Shown: one piece after another, positions 11,345 to 22,100 of the stretch
How the letters are laid out: each line of letters opens with the position of its first letter
Position numbering within the stretch: position 1 is the first letter of the stretch
DNA from: Dromiciops gliroides
Lineage: Eukaryota > Chordata > Mammalia > Microbiotheria > Microbiotheriidae
Assembly: GCF_019393635.1 (NCBI RefSeq)
Contig: NC_057861.1
Location: 542,510,211 to 542,574,210, forward strand
DNA: 64,000 bases
Direction of reading: 5' to 3'
Translations under genes and position numbers: made by a program
The notes under the pieces: generated by a model
Told to the model about the DNA's origin: nothing
Databases searched by the model: none
What the model saw: only the letters and a program-made list of their open reading frames with translations

Positions 11345-12466
11345 TCATCAATTTTTAAAAGAGTCTTCTATCAGGTACAGGATTTAGGTAAAGATAGAAA
11401 CAGTAAATGGTATATAAACTGGAATTTTCTGAAGTTTTAAGATTTGAGAACCAAATTTACTAAATTATATTGTCTTGTTACTAGCAGGATTATCTAGGAA
11501 ACCTCTAGATTTGGAACCAAAGAAGCTGAGCCCTTTTCAGAGCTTTCTGTGAATAAAACCTATTGTCCAAGAAAAGATATGTAAGGACCAGATAACTACA
11601 AGGGACATCTGAGACTGAGAATGTGCTGGTTAAATGGACATTGAGAACGGGTCACTAGAGAACAGGAGACTTGATGTTAGTCATGTTTATGTTTAAGTTT
11701 TCTTGGTTACCTTGGTGACATGTAAATCTCCCTTCTCAAAATTAGTCCATTGTGAGCACTCTAAGTAGTTTGAACTGTAATGTGACATTAATGTGACCTT
11801 ACTTAATGTAATTATGATATTGAATTTGTGAGAAACCTTATTGTATTGTTTGAACCTAGCCCTGCATGGCTAAGAAACTGGATTATGTCTACGTGCTGTT
11901 TAGAGATCTTTAACCAAAGGACCTAGGCTATACTGATGAGAAACTCAGATCCAAAGATTGATACAAGGAGTTTTCTCACAATTGTCAATAAATCATTGCT
12001 TCTAAGGGCCCTTACCAGGTCCTTCTGATTACTCCAAGAGCTGCCAAACTTGTAAATGTGTCCTCCTGGATCATCTGAAGAAAGTCTCTGATCCTGAATG
12101 GATAGCAGAACCCTCTGGAGACCTCAAGGTTCTTCTAGTACAAACCCAGAAGCAGCCAATACCCAGATGAGACAGCTGTCCCAAGATTTCAGATGAGGTC
12201 TTGGTATACTTTCCTAATTTTTTTTCCTCTTCCCTTTAGTCATGTGCCCAGCCACCAAGGCAAGCTTTTGTTGGCATTTTCTTCTCCCTCTACATTCCCG
12301 GCCTTCCTTTCTTTTTTGCTTGTAAGGAAACAATGGCTAGACAAGACCTATTCAACTCAACATCTCGTCTTGGCCCAACTAGCTTTTCTCAGCATCTTGG
12401 CTTATACCTGCCTCATCTTTATTGGCCAGAAAAGATGGGGTGCTTTCAGACCCCTTGCCTTTGACC
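11345..12466. other. Possible degraded retroviral internal sequence
   Basis: Lies directly upstream of a polypurine tract and LTR, so part of it is likely the 3' internal region of that provirus. The 12193-12495 frame overlaps this zone and runs into the LTR. I saw no polymerase or protease motif, and the 5' boundary and 5' LTR are not visible. Confidence 0.35.
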
Positions 12467-13124
12467 AAAAGGGAGAAATGTCAAGATACTATTAGAAGGG
12501 GGCAGCTAGGTGCCGCAGTGGATAGAGCACCAGCCCTGGAGTCAGGAAGACCTAAGTTCAAATTCAGCCTCAGATACTTGACACTTACTAGCTATGTGAC
12601 CCTGGGCAAGTCACTTAGCCCCAATTGCCTCACCCAAAAACAAACAAACAAACAAAAGATACTATTAGGAGGCCCTCTATTTTCCAGAGCTAAGACCCAG
12701 CAAGCAAGCTGTACCCTAAGCTTGGCATAACAACAATCCTTTGCGCTCACTCTCTGGATGAACTCTGCTGCAGCTAAATCACAGAACTGATGGTCCCTGA
12801 GCTTGAGCAAGCACCAACAGGCCCAGACATGAAGCCCTGCTATGAACAGACTTTTTGTCACTAGATAACCTTGCCTCATTCTCGTTGTTGTGCCTCACCA
12901 CTTTTTGACTCTTTGTGTAGCCACAATTATATAAATCAAGGTTTGACCACACTAAGATGGCTCCCCCTATTAGGTGCGGGTTCCCAGCACATGTATCTAG
13001 ATCCCTCCCTGCTTGCAAGCCATTTCCCTCACTTTGAAATTAAACTTCTGTTTGCTTTTGACTCTCTTGTCTCTAGCCTGCTGTTTGGCTCTGGCCTATT
13101 TGATCTGGTTGACAAGCCATAGCA
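12467..13124 (+). mobile_element. Endogenous retrovirus 3' LTR with polypurine tract
   Basis: AAAAGGGAGAAA (12467-12478) is a polypurine tract that directly abuts TG at 12479. The LTR ends CA at 13123-13124. Inside are a TATATAAA box (12928-12935) and an ATTAAA signal (13039-13044) in the right order. Without the inserted SINE (12497-12657) and its duplicated target, the LTR is about 473 bp. The bases flanking the two ends do not match, so this is not a simple solo LTR; internal sequence remains on the left. It carries no intact gene. Confidence 0.75.
12497..12657 (+). mobile_element. Short SINE, tail B
   Basis: Inserted 18 bp into the LTR. Tail B (CCCCAATTGCCTCAC) is followed by (CAAA)n. 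Target duplication AGATACTATTAG is at 12484-12495 and 12658-12669. Confidence 0.95.
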
Positions 13125-13139
13125 TTGAAAATAAATGGA

Positions 13140-13295
13140 GGGGGCAGCTAGGTGGCGCAGTGGATAGAGCACTGGCCCTGGAGTCAGGAGGACCTGAGTT
13201 CAAATCCGGCCTCAGACACTTGACACTTACTAGCTGTGTGACCCTGGGCAAGTCACTTAACCCCAATTGCCTCACCCCCAAAAAAAGAAAGAAAA
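13140..13295 (+). mobile_element. Short SINE, tail B
   Basis: Full-length copy a few bases past the LTR end, with an intact A box (TGGCGCAGTGG) and tail CCCCAATTGCCTCAC. Only a short AAATGGA repeat flanks it. Confidence 0.93.
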
Positions 13296-13429
13296 GAAAT
13301 GGAAAATTGGACAGAAGAACCCCTTCATACTTTAAGATCAAGGTTTCACTTAGACAGGAAGGAGTTCATGGGATCTCTCATCCCCTTCCTTTTTAGACTT
13401 TGGGTACTGGGAGATGGGATAGGCATAGG

Positions 13430-13910
13430 GTCAGAGATCTGCAGCTAGAAGGGACTTTAGAAGCCATGTAGTCCTGTCCTCCCTTATTTTGCTGCTGTTC
13501 AGTCATATTTAGTGTTGTCCAACTCTTCATGACCCTATTTGAGGTTTTCTTGGCAAAGATACTAGAGTGATTTTGCCATTTCCTTCACCAGCTCATTTTG
13601 CAAATGAGGAAATCGAAGCCAACAGGGTTAAGTGACTTGTCCAGGGTCATATAGCTAGTAAGTGTCTGACACCAGATTTGCACTCAGGTCCTCCCAATTC
13701 AGGCCCAGCACTCTATCGCCTGTGCTGCTTTATGATATTGAATTTATGAGAATTTATGATATTGAATTTATGAGAATTTATGTCAGATGAAGAATCTGAC
13801 ACCCAGAGTTGTTAAGTAACTACATAGGTAGTAGGTGACAGAGATGGGATTCAAACTCAGGTCCTCTGAGTCTAAATCTAGCTCTTTTCATGGCCCCAAA
13901 CTGTTAAGTC
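13430..13910 (-). mobile_element. Ther-1 SINE split by an RTE-tailed SINE
   Basis: Antisense Ther-1 halves (13430-13486 and about 13785-13910) surround an antisense RTE-tailed SINE at about 13487-13735 (CTGTTCAGTCATATTTAG ... CAGCACTCTATC). A 24-bp unit starting TTTATGATATTG is repeated in tandem at about 13729-13776. Confidence 0.8.
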
Positions 13911-14103
13911 AAATGTTCTCTAAACTGGCATGAAGAGAGAATAAGAAGAGGAGAATCTAAGAGTGGTTTCCTCTTTTTCTTTTCAACCAATGGATTGTCT
14001 CTATCCATTTCCTCCAAGTAAATTACACATTGCACATTGCAGGATGAGATTATTCCCTGACTTTTCCCCTCCCTGTACACTATCTACTCGGGGTAATAAC
14101 AAG

Positions 14104-14163
14104 TTATCACACTAAAAATTTTATGAAGTCTCCCTCATTGCAAGACTAGTTTGTTTCAGCTGA
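14104..14163 (+). promoter_or_regulatory. Weak upstream elements: A/T-rich box and E-box
   Basis: CTAAAAATTTTA (14112-14123) resembles a MEF2 box imperfectly. CAGCTG (14158-14163) is an E-box. Both lie about 300 bp upstream of the TATA box. Such motifs are common by chance, so a role is only a possibility. Confidence 0.2.
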
Positions 14164-14443
14164 TTCTCCAGTCCTGGGGTCCAGCCCAACAGACCTGTCT
14201 TTCTTCTTGGCCCTGAGCCTATGGGGAAGTCAAAACTTTCTGCTTAAATCATAAGAAATTCAATCTGGTGAAACCCTTTTCATAGTTGTAGCAACTCATC
14301 TTGTTTCATTTGCAAATATCATATGTATTCTCTTGAGATAAAAATAGTGCAAGATGATTAGTTAGGCAAGTTCATCTGACACCGGTCAACTCCATCCCTG
14401 ATACCCAGACCGAAAATCTGTATATGGTCTACAACTTAATGTG

Positions 14444-14451
14444 TATATAAG
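14444..14451 (+). promoter_or_regulatory. TATA box of the thymic-type parvalbumin gene
   Basis: TATATAAG lies about 30 bp upstream of the start of a putative non-coding exon that ends in a consensus splice donor. Spacing predicts transcription starting near 14474-14477. A TATA-driven promoter with a short non-coding first exon is the usual parvalbumin gene layout. Confidence 0.65.
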
Positions 14452-14474
14452 CAGGCATCAGGGCTCCAGGAGCT

Positions 14475-14537
14475 GCAAGGAAAGTTCTCTGCTTCCCCAT
14501 AACACCTCTTTATTATAGAGTCAAGAACATCCAAAAG
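14475..14537 (+). other. Non-coding exon 1 (5' UTR), parvalbumin gene
   Basis: Start inferred from the TATA box. The end is set by the strong donor AAAAG|GTAAGT with GT at 14538-14539. The exon contains no ATG, so the first start codon in the mRNA would be that of exon 2. It would join exon 2 at 16053 across a 1515-bp intron. No transcript evidence is available here. Confidence 0.6.
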
Positions 14538-16052
14538 GTAAGTAGAACAAATTCTTCTGCAGGTTTGGAAAAAGGACCCAAACGCCAAACAAGCTTGCAT
14601 AAACCCCAAACACTGAAGGAAATAATCTCTTATATTAAGCACAGCACAAAGAAGCAGAGGATTAAAAGCAGCCGTTGCTGGGTGACCTCTCTAAGGCATC
14701 AGGGACTAGCTAGTAAAAAGAAGTGGTGGAGTTGCAGCTTAACTCCCAGCTCACTAAGAGTTTGGGTGGAAAGGTGTTGGGACCACCTAAGAGAACTCCT
14801 ACCCTCTCTGCGCCTTTACCCAGGACGGCATAGGCTGTGGCTAGTCTTCCATGTCTCCTCTGGACCCACTGACCCGTGAGAGGGCAAAAGAAGGGAGTGG
14901 GGAGAACCCTGTCTGGAGGGAGAAAAAGAGTGACCGTGTTTCTTCATTAGGAAGTTTTCTGAGACTGTAGGAGATTAAGACTGTAGCTGTTTCCAAGTGA
15001 GTGGCTTTGGGATCAGCTTCTTGTTGGTGGGTCCGGATGCCTTGAGCTATTTGACTCAGGGTCCGCGAAAGAGTCTCTGTTTGCCACCTAAACGTGGAGT
15101 ACTTTGAAAGTTCTCGAAACTTTCCATTGGGCAAATTTTTTTCTGGGTTCTCAAGAAGACCAGATTGGCTCTGAGATCTGGCAGCTTTCTAAAGAAAGGA
15201 CTGGATTTGGCTTATCCCACCTTGGGAAGTGAGGAAAGGGACAAGGGGTTCCCTTGCATACTCTCTCCCATTCCCAGGCAAAGTTTCCTCGTCAGAGGGC
15301 GGAGTGTGTTTGCATCCAGTTAAAAGGATAGCCAAGAAAAGTAAGTATGACAAGCCATGGATGATTATTTTCTTAAATACGGGGAGGGGGGCTTTCTTTG
15401 GTTGCCTAAGAATGCTATAGAAAAGGGGTTCTTAACCTGGTGCACAAGGACCCCTTATTTCAGGGGGCTGTGAACTTGGATGGGAAAAATTATATTTTTA
15501 TTTTCACTAACTTCTAACTGAAATTTAGCATTTGCTTCGATTATTTAAAAAAATATTCTGAGACGGGGCTCATGGGCTCCACCAACCTGCTAGAGGGGTC
15601 TATGAAACAAAAAAAGGTTAAGAACCCCTGCTGTAGCCCATCATTCACCCATCATCAAGACAAGCACCGCGTGGTAGGTAAGGCTTGTTTGATTTTGTTT
15701 TAAATAGTCGATTTTTTAATTAAATTCCATTCCTGTTTAGTTACTGCAAAATACTTTTTTCAGTAGTGTCACTTTAAGGCTTCCCTGGCTGATGGACAGG
15801 ATTGTTGCCCAAAAACATATTTCCTGGACTCTGATTGTTTCATTCTTCTATATTCCTTAGTCCCAGGTGGGGAAAATGCAAGAGGTTCCTCATTCACTGC
15901 CCAGATCCCAGGCAGCAGATGTCTCTTTTTGACCCCTTTAAGTGTTAATTGTTTGAAATGTTCCCAGCCAGGAAGTTTCTGTTAGAACCTCTACAAGAGA
16001 AAGAACACGATTTCAAGGGCAAAGTGACTCACTCTCAGTTATTGCTTTCCAG
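14538..16052 (+). other. Intron 1
   Basis: GT...AG intron. It contains the small hAT element at 15422-15630 and is otherwise mostly unrecognised sequence. Several open frames at 14.5-15.4 kb overlap exon 1 and intron 1 on either strand, and none has supporting features. Confidence 0.55.
15422..15630. mobile_element. Non-autonomous hAT-type DNA transposon
   Basis: Terminal inverted repeats GGGGTTCTTAACCT (from 15425) and AGGTTAAGAACCCC (ending near 15629) bound a 200-bp element. It has the GAACTTGGATGGGAAAAAT and TTTCACTAACTTCTAACTGA text of an old mammalian hAT family. CTATAG/CTGTAG at the borders is a decayed 8-bp target duplication. Confidence 0.75.
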
Positions 16053-16120
16053 CACCAAGATGAGCATGACAGATATCCTCTCCCCTAAGGACATCGAAGC
16101 AGCTCTGTCCAGCTGCAAAG
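16053..16120 (+). CDS. Exon 2: 7 nt of 5' UTR, then residues 1-20
   Basis: Acceptor TTGCTTTCCAG ends at 16052. CACCAAG precedes the ATG at 16060. The donor is AAAG|GTGAGG after 16120, leaving one base of codon 21 (phase 1). It encodes the N-terminal half of the AB domain. Confidence 0.9.
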
Positions 16121-19100
16121 GTGAGGAGCCCAATCTGTTCCTGAGCCTTCAGCCTCTTTTTCCTTTTAAAACTGTCATAGCATTGGAGGAAGTCAGAACT
16201 GGAAGGGGCCTGAGAGGCCATCCCCTCTGGCCCGATCCCTCATATTAGAGATAAGGAAACTGAGGCACAGCAGTGGAAAGAGCTCCTAGACTCTAAGCCA
16301 GGATTCCCGGGTTCTAGCTCCAGCTGTGAAATTAACTTGTGTGACCTGGGGCATGTCATTTAATCTGTTTTATTTGGCATTATTACTCCCATTCTCCATT
16401 CCAATCAAACTAGCTGCTTCTTAATCTCTTGGTAGCTGTTTCTCAATCTTTTGTCTGGATGCCCTTGTCCAAGCAGCCCTCCTGGGTGGCGAAGTACATA
16501 GAGCACTGGCCCTGGAGTTAAGAGAACCTGAGTTCAAATTTTACCTCAGACATTTACTGACTGTGTGAGCCTGGGCAAGCTGAGTAAACCCAAACCTAAA
16601 CATTCACTTGTCCTGCTGTATATCTTGCCACTGGACACAGACGGCTCTGGAGGAGAGAGCGAGGCTGGTAATCTTGCACAGTCCTCCCTCACTTAAATCT
16701 AGTTCACTAAAAGTCATGACATCACTTTGATGTCATGGTCCTCTTTGAGAACAAAGTACAAACAACAACAGCCAAGCAGCCCTCCATACTGTCCTCATTT
16801 CTGCATTTAAGGGTCTCTGACTTTCCTCAAAGCACAGGTTAGGTGCCCCCTCTCAGATAAAACTATTTTTTTGTTTGTTTGTTTGGGTTTTTTTTGTTTT
16901 TGTTTTTGTGGGGCAATGGGGGTTAAGTGACTTGCCCAGGGTCACACAGCTAGTAAGTGTCAAGTGTCTGAGGCTGGATTTGAACTCAGGTACTCCTGAA
17001 TTCAGGGCCAGTGCTCTATCCACTGCGCCACCTAGCTGCCCCAAGCTATTTTTTTTTTTTGATTCCCCAATTATGAGAATTCCTTCCCCTCTGAAATGAC
17101 CTTCTATATATTTTGTATTTTCTTAAGGGAAGCTGCATAAGATCTGGGCCTTTTGTTGTTGTTGTTTTTGTTTTTGACTTTGTGCATAGTGTTTTACAGG
17201 TAAGTAGGTGCTTAATATATTTTTGTTTTGAATTATGTGAATTGAGAAGAGAAACGAATTGTTTATTAAGTACTTACCAGGTGCCAAGTACTGTTCTGAG
17301 CGCTTTACAAATATTATCTCATTGAGTTGGATTGGACTGGATTGGATTGAATTAGAATTCTCTAGGCTTTGGGTTCCACCTTTGTAACATGAGAAAATTG
17401 GTCTAAACAGTCTCTAAGGTAATGAAATACAGGTTAACTGACCAGGTAATATGTCAGTGACAGGAGAACTAGATCTTTTTATCCCGGCTTGAAGGACCAA
17501 GCCATTCCAATGTACTTTCTCACTGACTCAGAGAGCAAAGAATATGCTTATAAACCCTGCTATGCCTTGAATACTGAGTGAGTGCCCTACCCACTGAGCT
17601 CATTTGGGAAGACCTACTTGAGAACTGTAGCAGATGTAGTCCTGCTGGTAAGAAAAAGAACTCAGGTTGTTGCCTTGGTACCTCATACTGTTCAATCACT
17701 AACACTGAACTTTAATGCGATGAAGCGCTTCTTTTTGGTACCATCTGGCTATATTTAGATGACAGACATCATGAATGTCCCTGATAAGTCAGGGATGCCC
17801 ATCAAGGACTTGGCTGGAACTCATTGTTTCCATGCATGGATCTTTTTAGCTGCCTATGTGATATTCTGGTTGTTGGGTTGTTTTTTTTTAATATACCACA
17901 TATGTATTTTATTTATAGAGGGAACTCCCAGTGAAGAAAATGCAGATCAACACCTGCTCTGTAATTTAGAGTCTTAGAGAGTTTCCTTGGAGTACTAAGA
18001 GATTAAGTGATGTGCCCTGGGTCATACAGCCAGTATGTGTTGGAGATGAGACTTGAACCAAGTATTCCTGGTTCCATTTCTCTATCAGATAAAACAAACA
18101 GTCTCTAATCTAACTTGTTTCCTCTTAATAAATATATGCCAGTAATAATATGAAAACACCAACCTTGCTTACACAAAAACCTCATGCATTTACCAGCAGT
18201 GTGACCCTGGGTAAGTCATTTAACCTCTGCCTGCCTCAGTTTCATTGTTGGTAAAATTTAGTCGCAAAGTAACTGAATCTGTAAAATAGTAGAACAGATG
18301 ACAATCTTTGACCTTATCAGCCTTGAATTTTAGGCTAATTTTATTTTTTAAAAAGCTAAAAATCACAAAGATCTCTGCTTCTTTCAGCTGCTGGCAGCTT
18401 TGACTACAAGACCTTCTTCTCCAAGGTTGGCTTATCTGGCAAGACTCCTGACCAGATCAAGAAAGTTTTCAGTATCCTTGACCAGGACAAAAGTGGTTTT
18501 ATAGAAGAAGATGAGCTTCAGTAAGGGTGCCTTTGCTACTTGTATTAGTGTGGAAAATATAAGTAAAATACATAGTATACATGTGGGGAAGAATAATGGA
18601 TTTGGAGTCAGATGACCTGGGTTATCCTGACTTGGCTATTTACTAGCTGTGTGACTTTGGACAAGTCATTTAACCCCTTGGATTCTCATCTATAAAATGA
18701 GAGGGTAGGACTAGATGACCTCTAAGGCAGGGTTGTTTGTTTGTTTGTTTTTTTTATCAGTAACAAACATTTATTTTATTTTTTCCAGTTACAGTAATTA
18801 AGTCAGGGGGTTTTAATACAAGCTTTGTAAATTTGCTTTTTAGAAAATATTTTGCTAACTGTATTTCAAAATACTTGCTTTCCTTTATAATCCTTTGCAT
18901 TTTATTTTATTCACTTAAAAACATTCTTCTGAGAAGAGTTCCAGAGGTTTCCCCAGACCACCCAAGAGGCTCAGGACACAAAAAAACTTCACCCCTCCTG
19001 TTCTAAGATCTCTTCCAGCTCTATCACTATGATCTTATTACCCTAAGCTAAGGACCTCTGAATAGTATTCCTGAGAAGGATACAATCTGGTGCTCCCAGA

Positions 19101-22100
19101 ACAGAATGTCTTTCATTTGCTCAATACTTTGCCACCTTCTAGGGTTTGGGGTTTGGTTTTGTTAGCTTTTTTATTTGTCTGGGTTTGCTCTGAAGGTTGC
19201 AGGCTTACATTTAGATACTGTTAGGAAAATGTAGGCTCTTATTTCAGTATTTCGGCTTTGGCATGGTCTGCCAAGAAATAATATTAGGCCACGCCAAAAT
19301 GGCCAAATTGGGTATAGAGGACCACGTTTGCATGCCCATAAAGATCAGACCTAAGTGTGTTCTTTTAAAAATTACATGTGGGGGCAGCTAGGTGGCGCAG
19401 TGGATAGAGCACTGGCCCTGGAGTCAGGAGGACCTGAGTTCAAATTTGGCCTCAGACACTTAACACTTACTAGCTGTGTGACCCTGGGCAAGTCACTTAA
19501 CCCCAATTGCCTCACTAAAAAAAAAAAAAAAAGTCAAGTAAAAATTACATGTGACCCTCTGAAAAAGAAATAAATGAGATAACACGACCACTTATTGACC
19601 CAGGAACTTCCTGCAGAACTTTGCTCCCGATGCCCGAGCTCTGACACCTGATGAGACCAAGATATTTCTCACAGCTGGAGATTCTGACGGTGATGGCAAA
19701 ATTGGAGTCGATGGTGAGTTTTTCCAAAGGGGTTCTCTAGAAGCTAGCCTATGTAAGACATATGAGTGATCTCAGACACTGAACTATAGATTCATGCTCT
19801 GCCCCCTTTGATTACAATTAAAATAACTAAACAACAACAACATTATAAAAAGACAATTTTTTCTGCCTTTTCCATACTTATGAAGTCCACGGTGATATCC
19901 ATATTAAAATGCATAGTGTTAGCACTATGGTTTGTATTCTTAAAAAATCTTTATATAAATAAAGTCAGCTTTATTACTATGGCTAGGTGGTAGAGAGGAT
20001 ATAGCAATACACTTGGAGAAAGGAAAACCTGAATTCAAAATCAGCTTCTGATACTTACTATTGGTGTGATCCTGGGCAGGTCATTTAACCTCTGCTTCGG
20101 CTTTGTAATATTTTAAATGGGGATAATGACAGCCTCTACCTCTTGGGATTGTTTCAAGGTTAAAATGAGATCATATTTAAAAAATACTTTAGAAACCTTA
20201 AAGCACTATATACTTATATATTGTTCAGTCATTTTCTGTCATGTCTGCCTCTTAATGACCCCATTTGGGGCTTTCTTGGGAAAGATACTAGAGTGCCTTG
20301 CCATTTCCTTCTCCAGCTCATTTGACAGATGAGGAAACTGAAGCAAACAGGGTGAAGTGACTTGCCCAGGGTCATAAAGCTAGTAAGTATTAAAGGGCAG
20401 ATTTGAATTCAGGTCTTCCTGACTTCAGACCCTGCATTCTATCCACTGTGCCAACTAGCATATATAGCCCCACTATATATTAGCTATTCTTATTATTAGA
20501 AATCCTACTTGCCCACAGATTTCTTTTAAGTCCTCCCTTCCCTTAATTTCTTGTGGATCCATTATAATTGGTCAGACTGATATACCAGATCATGTCAGGG
20601 AATAGAAAAGACCAAGCATTTGGGGCTACCCTATCAGTCCAAAGACCACTAAAAGTATCACTTTGTACTTACAATACAGTGCAGTACCCGGAGAAATCCA
20701 GTGCATTCTACATTTGTGACCTCCTCATTCATCTATAACAAGTCTTAGGAAGCAGGAATGGCAAGTAGGGAAAGGAAGAATCAACAACCATTTTTCAGAT
20801 GGCAAAAAGGAGATAAATGGGTGAAGCCCTTGTCTCCCAAGACTTGCTTCTTTTTCTCTCCCACCCCAGACTACTAGAATCTCCATATGGAAACTAAGAA
20901 TGCAAGACTTGCCATCCATACTTGTGGTCCTGATGACCGTCAAGTAATCCTAGGTACCAATGATGACTTGTATGGATAAAATCCTCATGCACTGGACCAA
21001 AATTCAGAATATCTACATGTTGTATCTTGTCACTGAACAACTGTGGGACTTTTGACAAGTTCATAGGCTCTCTGCTCCTCAGATCCCTAATCTGGAAAAT
21101 TAAGGTCATAGACTACATCATCTCTCAGATTCATTCCAGCTAACCAATGCTATAATTCTATGAAATATTGATATATGTTCATCTCATGGTTATGCAGATC
21201 ACCAATCCTTTATTAGCACTAGGGGCAGCTAGGTGGTTCACTAAACAGAGTGCTGGGCCTGAAGCCAGGAAGATCTGAGTTCAAACGTATCCTCAGGCAC
21301 TTACTACCTTTGTGAAACTGGGCCAGTCACTTAACCTCTAGTCTATTTCAATTTCCTCAATCATAGAATGATGATAATAGCATTTATCTTCCAGGGTTGC
21401 TATGAGGGAAAAAATGAGCCCAGTGCACATTTAAGCACAAATAGTAGGTGCTCCTTATCTGATTGCTTACTGCCTCAGGGAGGGATAAAAAATGGAGACT
21501 AAAACTATAAATAAAAATGTTTATTACTTAAAAAAAAATTTTTTTTTTAAATAGTAGGTGCTGGGGCAACTAGGTGGCACAGTGGATAGAGCACTGGCCC
21601 TGGAGTCAGGAGTACTTGAGTTCAAATCAGGCCTCAGACACTTAACACTTACTAGCTGTGTGACCCTGGGCAAGTCGCTTAACCCCAATTGCCTCACTAA
21701 ATAAACAAACAAATAAATAAATGAATGAATAGTAGGTGCTTACTAAATGCTTATTTCCTCTTTTCCTCCCTTTCCCCCTTCCTTCCCTTCCTTCTTTCCT
21801 TCCCTCCTTCTTCTCTTCCTTTCTCTCTTTCTTCCTCTCCTTTCCTTCCCTCTTTCCTTCCTTCCTTCCCACTTTTCCCCCTTTCCCTCCTTTCTTCCCT
21901 CCCTCTTTTCTTTCCTCCCATCTTCCTTCTATCTGTCCCTTCCCCTTCCTCCCTCCCTCCCTCCCTCTCTCCTTTCTTCCTTCCTGCCAGCTGCCCTTGA
22001 ATCTTGGTTAGAAGACTCTAGGCAAGATTAGAGATTCTGGGCTATCACACTTTGTAAGAGGTGGAGAAAAAGATGGGAGTTGGAAAAGTCTGAGAATGGG

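Larger units (their letters stand above)
16121..18387 (+). other. Intron 2
   Basis: 2267-bp GT...AG intron. It holds a Ther-1/MIR pair (16175-16370), the long-tailed SINE at 16483-16771, a short antisense SINE (16870-17042) and MIR fragments at 17250-17320, 17900-18090 and 18165-18270. Confidence 0.85.
18521..19603 (+). other. Intron 3
   Basis: 1083-bp GT...AG intron with a sense Ther-1 (about 18585-18735), an AT-rich L1-like stretch (18745-18900) and a full-length short SINE ending 64 bp before the next acceptor. That acceptor (CTTATTGACCCAG) has a rather weak pyrimidine tract. Confidence 0.85.

Noticed and set aside
12193..12495. 100-codon frame as a host gene
   Set aside because: It runs across the polypurine tract into the LTR, so it is at best a degraded retroviral remnant.
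13096..13341. Recurring open frames such as [20 protein letters not shown] and its sense counterpart [17 protein letters not shown] across the window
   Set aside because: They are translations of the short SINE in its two orientations, not proteins. They recur wherever the SINE does.
14565..15420. Protein-coding frames around intron 1
   Set aside because: Short, on both strands, without homology or conserved motifs, and overlapping the 5' UTR exon and intron of the parvalbumin gene.
21725..22031. Three overlapping serine/leucine/proline-rich frames
   Set aside because: Produced by the polypyrimidine tract; the same holds for 39423-39698.
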